Assembly: GCA_003314535.1 (NCBI GenBank)
Contig: POSG01000007.1
Coordinates: 84,090 to 148,089 of the forward strand
Length of the DNA stretch: 64,000 nucleotides
Reading direction: 5' to 3'
Source: Geobacter sp.
Lineage (GTDB): Bacteria > Desulfobacterota > Desulfuromonadia > Geobacterales > Geobacteraceae
Positions 59,063 through 64,000 of this stretch are shown here, piece by piece. Positions within the stretch are counted from its first letter, which is position 1. Every line of letters begins with the position of its first letter. The notes under the pieces were generated by a model that ran no database searches, was not told the origin of the DNA, and was given only the letters and a program-made list of their open reading frames with translations. A program made the position numbers and the translations under genes.

Positions 59063-59491
59063 GTGAAAGACATCATGGAAACAATCAAGGCCGACGCATC
59101 ACTGGGAAAGCTGGCAAATGCCCTGGAAAAGGCAAATTTTGCGGGAAGGTTGCAGGGAGCGGGTCCCTACACCTTTTTCGCGCCCAACAATGACGCCTTT
59201 GCCAGGATGGACATCGAAAAATTTCTTCAGGACCCGAAAGTCCTCGCTGAGACACTGACCTATCACCTGGTTGCCGGGAAGTATTCAGCCAAGGCAATAC
59301 ACGAAATGGGTTCGGGAAAACTCGTCACGGAGACCGGCAAGTCCCTTACCGTGGAACTGGATGAAGGGGAAGCGGTGATCGACAACGGCAAATTCGTCAC
59401 CACCGACATCGAGTGCTCCAACGGCATTATCCATATCATCGACAACGTCTTCCAACCGCAGCTGTCGGGATGGTACCGGGAGGATTTGTGA
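59063..59491 (+). CDS. Fasciclin (FAS1) domain protein
   Basis: A 142-residue single FAS1 domain. Landmarks are the H1 motif GAGPYTFFAPNNDAFARM, then LTYHLVAGKYSAKAIHEMG and the H2-like NGIIHIIDNVFQP. No signal peptide is visible. I chose GTG 59063 as the start because AAAGGAGG lies exactly five bases before it; the earlier ATG has none. It lies under the PerR-box-like promoter and precedes katG, so it belongs to the peroxide group. Its biochemical role is unknown. Confidence 0.85.
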   Translation: MKDIMETIKADASLGKLANALEKANFAGRLQGAGPYTFFAPNNDAFARMDIEKFLQDPKVLAETLTYHLVAGKYSAKAIHEMGSGKLVTETGKSLTVELDEGEAVIDNGKFVTTDIECSNGIIHIIDNVFQPQLSGWYREDL

Positions 59492-59602
59492 AACACCGGC
59501 GCGCCGGTCGCACGAAGGCCCGGCTGGCGGATACTGCGAACCGAGGAAACGAATGAAAAGAAGTGGGAATGCATAAGCAGGGACAGACATAGGATGATCT
59601 GA

Positions 59603-61900
<2,298 letters not shown>

Positions 61901-62060
61901 ACATGCCGAAAACGTTTTCGACGGTTTCTAAAGCGCACCCTGATCTGCACATCGAGTGATCGGGGTGTGATAAAAGGTAGATTCGTGACAGGGACGCAGC
62001 CCCTGTCCACGAGTTCGGGAAGTTCCGAGTGAAACACCAAAACCACACAGGAGGTAGCTC

Positions 62061-62561
62061 ATGTCAACAAAAGAGAATCTGGCGGAATCGTTTGCCGGCG
62101 AGAGCCAGGCCAACCGCAAGTACCTTGCATTTGCCAAGCAGGCAGAGGTGGACGGCTTTCCCCAGGTTGCCAAGCTGTTCCGGGCAGCCGCACACGCCGA
62201 AACCGTGCACGCCCACGCCCACCTGCGGGCCATGGGAGGCATCAAGAAAACCGCGGAGAACCTGGAAGCAGCAATCAGCGGTGAAGGCTTTGAATTCCAG
62301 CAGATGTATCCGCCGTACCTGGAAGAGGCGAAAAAAGAAGGAGACATGATGGCCGAGGTTTCGTTCCGCAATGCGCTGGCGGTGGAAGAGATCCACTACG
62401 GGTTGTACCAGAAAGCCGCGGCTGCCGTGAAGAGCGGGGCCGACCTCGCTTCCAGGGCTCTCTTTGTATGTGAAATATGTGGTAACACCGTATATGACGC
62501 GGCCCCCGACAAGTGCCAGGTCTGCGGAGTCCCCAAGGACCGTTTCTCCCTGATCGATTGA
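62061..62561 (+). CDS. rbr: Rubrerythrin
   Basis: A 166-residue di-iron peroxidase with a C-terminal rubredoxin domain. Iron-binding Glu and His are in ESFAGESQANRKYL, RAAAHAETVHAHAHL, ALAVEEIHYGLYQKA; the rubredoxin cysteines are VCEICGNTVYD and CQVCGVPKDRF. It reduces H2O2 in anaerobes. AGGAGG precedes the ATG. Next to katG, it gives a second peroxide-removing route using NADH via the rubredoxin-like oxidoreductase downstream. Confidence 0.96.
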   Translation: MSTKENLAESFAGESQANRKYLAFAKQAEVDGFPQVAKLFRAAAHAETVHAHAHLRAMGGIKKTAENLEAAISGEGFEFQQMYPPYLEEAKKEGDMMAEVSFRNALAVEEIHYGLYQKAAAAVKSGADLASRALFVCEICGNTVYDAAPDKCQVCGVPKDRFSLID

Positions 62562-62593
62562 TCCGAATTCCCCGTTAAGTGAGTTTGTTAGAT

Positions 62594-62620
62594 GAGCCGC
62601 TACTGGTTCGGTAGCGGCTC
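62594..62620. terminator. Hairpin between rubrerythrin and the FAD gene
   Basis: GAGCCGCTAC pairs perfectly with GTAGCGGCTC around TGGTTCG. No T-run follows, so it may attenuate or stabilise the mRNA and not end it. Confidence 0.5.
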
Positions 62621-62639
62621 GCCTGCCCAGGAGGTTGCT

Positions 62640-64000
62640 ATGGCAAAGGACCATTGGTGTTGTACGGTATGCGGCTATATACAACTGGGGCAGGCTCCGC
62701 CTGACTGCTGTCCGGTCTGCGGTGCGACCCAGGATCTGTTCGAGCCGTACACTCCCCTGGCGGCTCCAGCAGCGAGCGTGCCCTGTAAATGGCGCTGTAT
62801 CAACTGCGACTACATCCACGATGGTGACGCCCCTCCACCGTGTTGCCCGGTCTGTGGGGTCGGACCGGACCAGTTCGAAGCGGTGACGGCAGAGGGTCAA
62901 GGTACGGCCAAGCACGACCTGACGGGCGACATTGTGGTCATCGGCGGCGGCATTGCCGGGCTCTCGGCCGCAGAGGCCGCCCGCGCCACCGCGCCGGAAG
63001 CGTCCATCACCATGGTCTGCCAGGAGAATGACCTGCCCTACTACCGCCTGAACCTGACCCGATACCTGGCCGGGGAAATAACTGCCAGTGAACTCCCTGT
63101 CCACCCGGAGTCGTGGTATGCCGAACAGCGCATCACGATCCTGAACGGTTTGGAGGTCACCGCGATTGACCGGACCTCCAAATTGGTCTCGCTGAAGGGA
63201 CACCCCAGCCTGGGCTATGACAGACTCGTCCTCGCCATGGGCGCGCACCCAAGCGTTCCTCCCATTCCCGGTGCTCACCGGAAACACGTGTTCACCCTTC
63301 GCACCTGCGGCGATGCCGAGATGATCCTGCAGCAAGGCCGGCCCGCTGCCAATTGCGTGGTCATCGGCGGCGGGGTGCTCGGCCTTGAGACTGCGGCCGC
63401 ACTTGCGCGCCGCAAAGTCAAGGTAACGGTGGTGGAGGGGTTTGATTGGCTCCTGCCACGCCAGCTCAACCGTTCAGCGGGGGAACGCCTGGCTGAAGAG
63501 GCCCGGTCACTGGGCATCGCTCTTCTGTTTGGCGGCCGCGTACAGGAACTGGCAGGCCAGGAAGAGGTCCGGCGCGTTGTTTTGGAATCGGGGGAAAGCA
63601 TCCCCGCAGACTTGGTAATCATTGCCGCCGGAGTCCGCAGCAACAGCTATCTTGCCCGCATGGCCGGACTTGAGGTCAATCATGGGGTTGTCGTCGACCA
63701 GCATCTGCGCACTTCCGATCCGGACATCTTTGCCGCGGGAGACCTGGCGGAGCATCAGGGAACGGTCTATGGCACCTGGGCGCCGTCCCAGCTACAGGGA
63801 ACCATCGCGGGCATGAACGCCGCTGGCGCCGCTGCCGTATTCACCGGCATTCCCCGTTCCAACAGCATCAAGGTTCTGGGCGTGGATCTCTTCAGCATCG
63901 GCCTGGTCCATCCGGACGATGCCAGTTACCAGGTCTTCGAGGAAGGGGGTAATCATTTCCGACAGTTCATTTTCCGTGACTCCCATCTGGTGGGAGCCAT
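62640..64000 (+). CDS. Rubredoxin-like/FAD oxidoreductase (5' part; runs off the window)
   Basis: The first 453 residues of a longer protein. Residues 1-40 and 52-85 are two rubredoxin-like zinc/iron ribbons (CCTVCGY...CCPVCGA and CINCDY...CCPVCGV), then an FAD/NAD(P)-binding pyridine nucleotide-disulfide reductase with VVIGGGIAGLSAAEAARATA (FAD) and CVVIGGGVLGLETAAALARR (NAD), ending at PDIFAAGDLAEH and later. It resembles NADH:rubredoxin oxidoreductases, suited to feed rubrerythrin upstream. AGGAGG is six bases before the ATG. The 3' end is lost to the window edge. Confidence 0.92.
   Translation, partial: MAKDHWCCTVCGYIQLGQAPPDCCPVCGATQDLFEPYTPLAAPAASVPCKWRCINCDYIHDGDAPPPCCPVCGVGPDQFEAVTAEGQGTAKHDLTGDIVVIGGGIAGLSAAEAARATAPEASITMVCQENDLPYYRLNLTRYLAGEITASELPVHPESWYAEQRITILNGLEVTAIDRTSKLVSLKGHPSLGYDRLVLAMGAHPSVPPIPGAHRKHVFTLRTCGDAEMILQQGRPAANCVVIGGGVLGLETAAALARRKVKVTVVEGFDWLLPRQLNRSAGERLAEEARSLGIALLFGGRVQELAGQEEVRRVVLESGESIPADLVIIAAGVRSNSYLARMAGLEVNHGVVVDQHLRTSDPDIFAAGDLAEHQGTVYGTWAPSQLQGTIAGMNAAGAAAVFTGIPRSNSIKVLGVDLFSIGLVHPDDASYQVFEEGGNHFRQFIFRDSHLVGA

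Overview
The window looks like a chromosome segment of a Geobacter-type bacterium (Desulfuromonadota, Geobacteraceae). This rests on gene content and gene order I recognise (mutS2, RF-like, AsmA, LUD, comF, JAMM-DinG, DUF116, fmt, def), many paired regulators and redox genes, GC-rich codon use and strong AGGAGG-type ribosome sites. Species assignment is inference; no rRNA or tRNA gene was seen.

Layout. 1-11.8 kb is a compact housekeeping block: mutS2 (5' end only), a GGQ release-factor-like protein, a giant AsmA protein, a LUD protein, comF, a JAMM-helicase fusion, DUF116, fmt, def and a Crp/Fnr regulator. 12-18 kb holds an outer-membrane barrel, small proteins, the nitric-oxide reductase pair norCB and a TusA-FdhD fusion. 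18-23 kb is an eroded accessory stretch: a truncated T6SS tssG, a REP-associated transposase remnant, a secreted C10 cysteine protease with FN3 domains, and two leftover C-termini of a trans-sulfuration PLP enzyme. 21.8-27.5 kb is sulfur metabolism: two NifS-like desulfurases around an E1-like/JAMM/TusA/CysK operon. 27.5-33.2 kb has a cytidylate-kinase-like gene and an EmrAB-TolC type efflux operon with a TetR regulator. 33-42 kb has purine salvage (hpt, ade), cobO, wrbA, an isochorismatase-like hydrolase, a PAS/SpoIIE phosphatase pair and pgm.

43-53 kb is the most remarkable part: a complete glycine/sarcosine/betaine-reductase type operon (grdE-grdB-trxB-grdC-grdD-trxA-grdA) preceded by an FCD-type GntR regulator and followed by a radical SAM gene. 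grdA and grdB are both interrupted by in-frame UGA codons that should be read as selenocysteine, and grdB has a clear SECIS-like hairpin. The GrdE homologue has Val where I recall the pyruvoyl-forming Cys, and the GrdB Sec motif reads UxxSxxC instead of the UxxCxxC I recall. The GrdA/C/D acetyl-phosphate chemistry looks intact while the substrate-activating component B is altered, so substrate specificity is the open question.

53.4-58.3 kb is an AraC/cupin/Fe-alcohol-dehydrogenase/flavodoxin locus littered with internally deleted pseudogenes and an IS21 remnant. 58.4-64 kb is an oxidative-stress cluster: PerR-like regulator, fasciclin protein, KatG, rubrerythrin and a rubredoxin-domain/FAD oxidoreductase that runs off the end.

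Three dispersed repeat families run through the window: a 214-bp palindromic element (three full copies plus fragments), a hairpin-plus-conserved-tail element (three copies) and a roughly 54-bp structured repeat on both sides of tetR.
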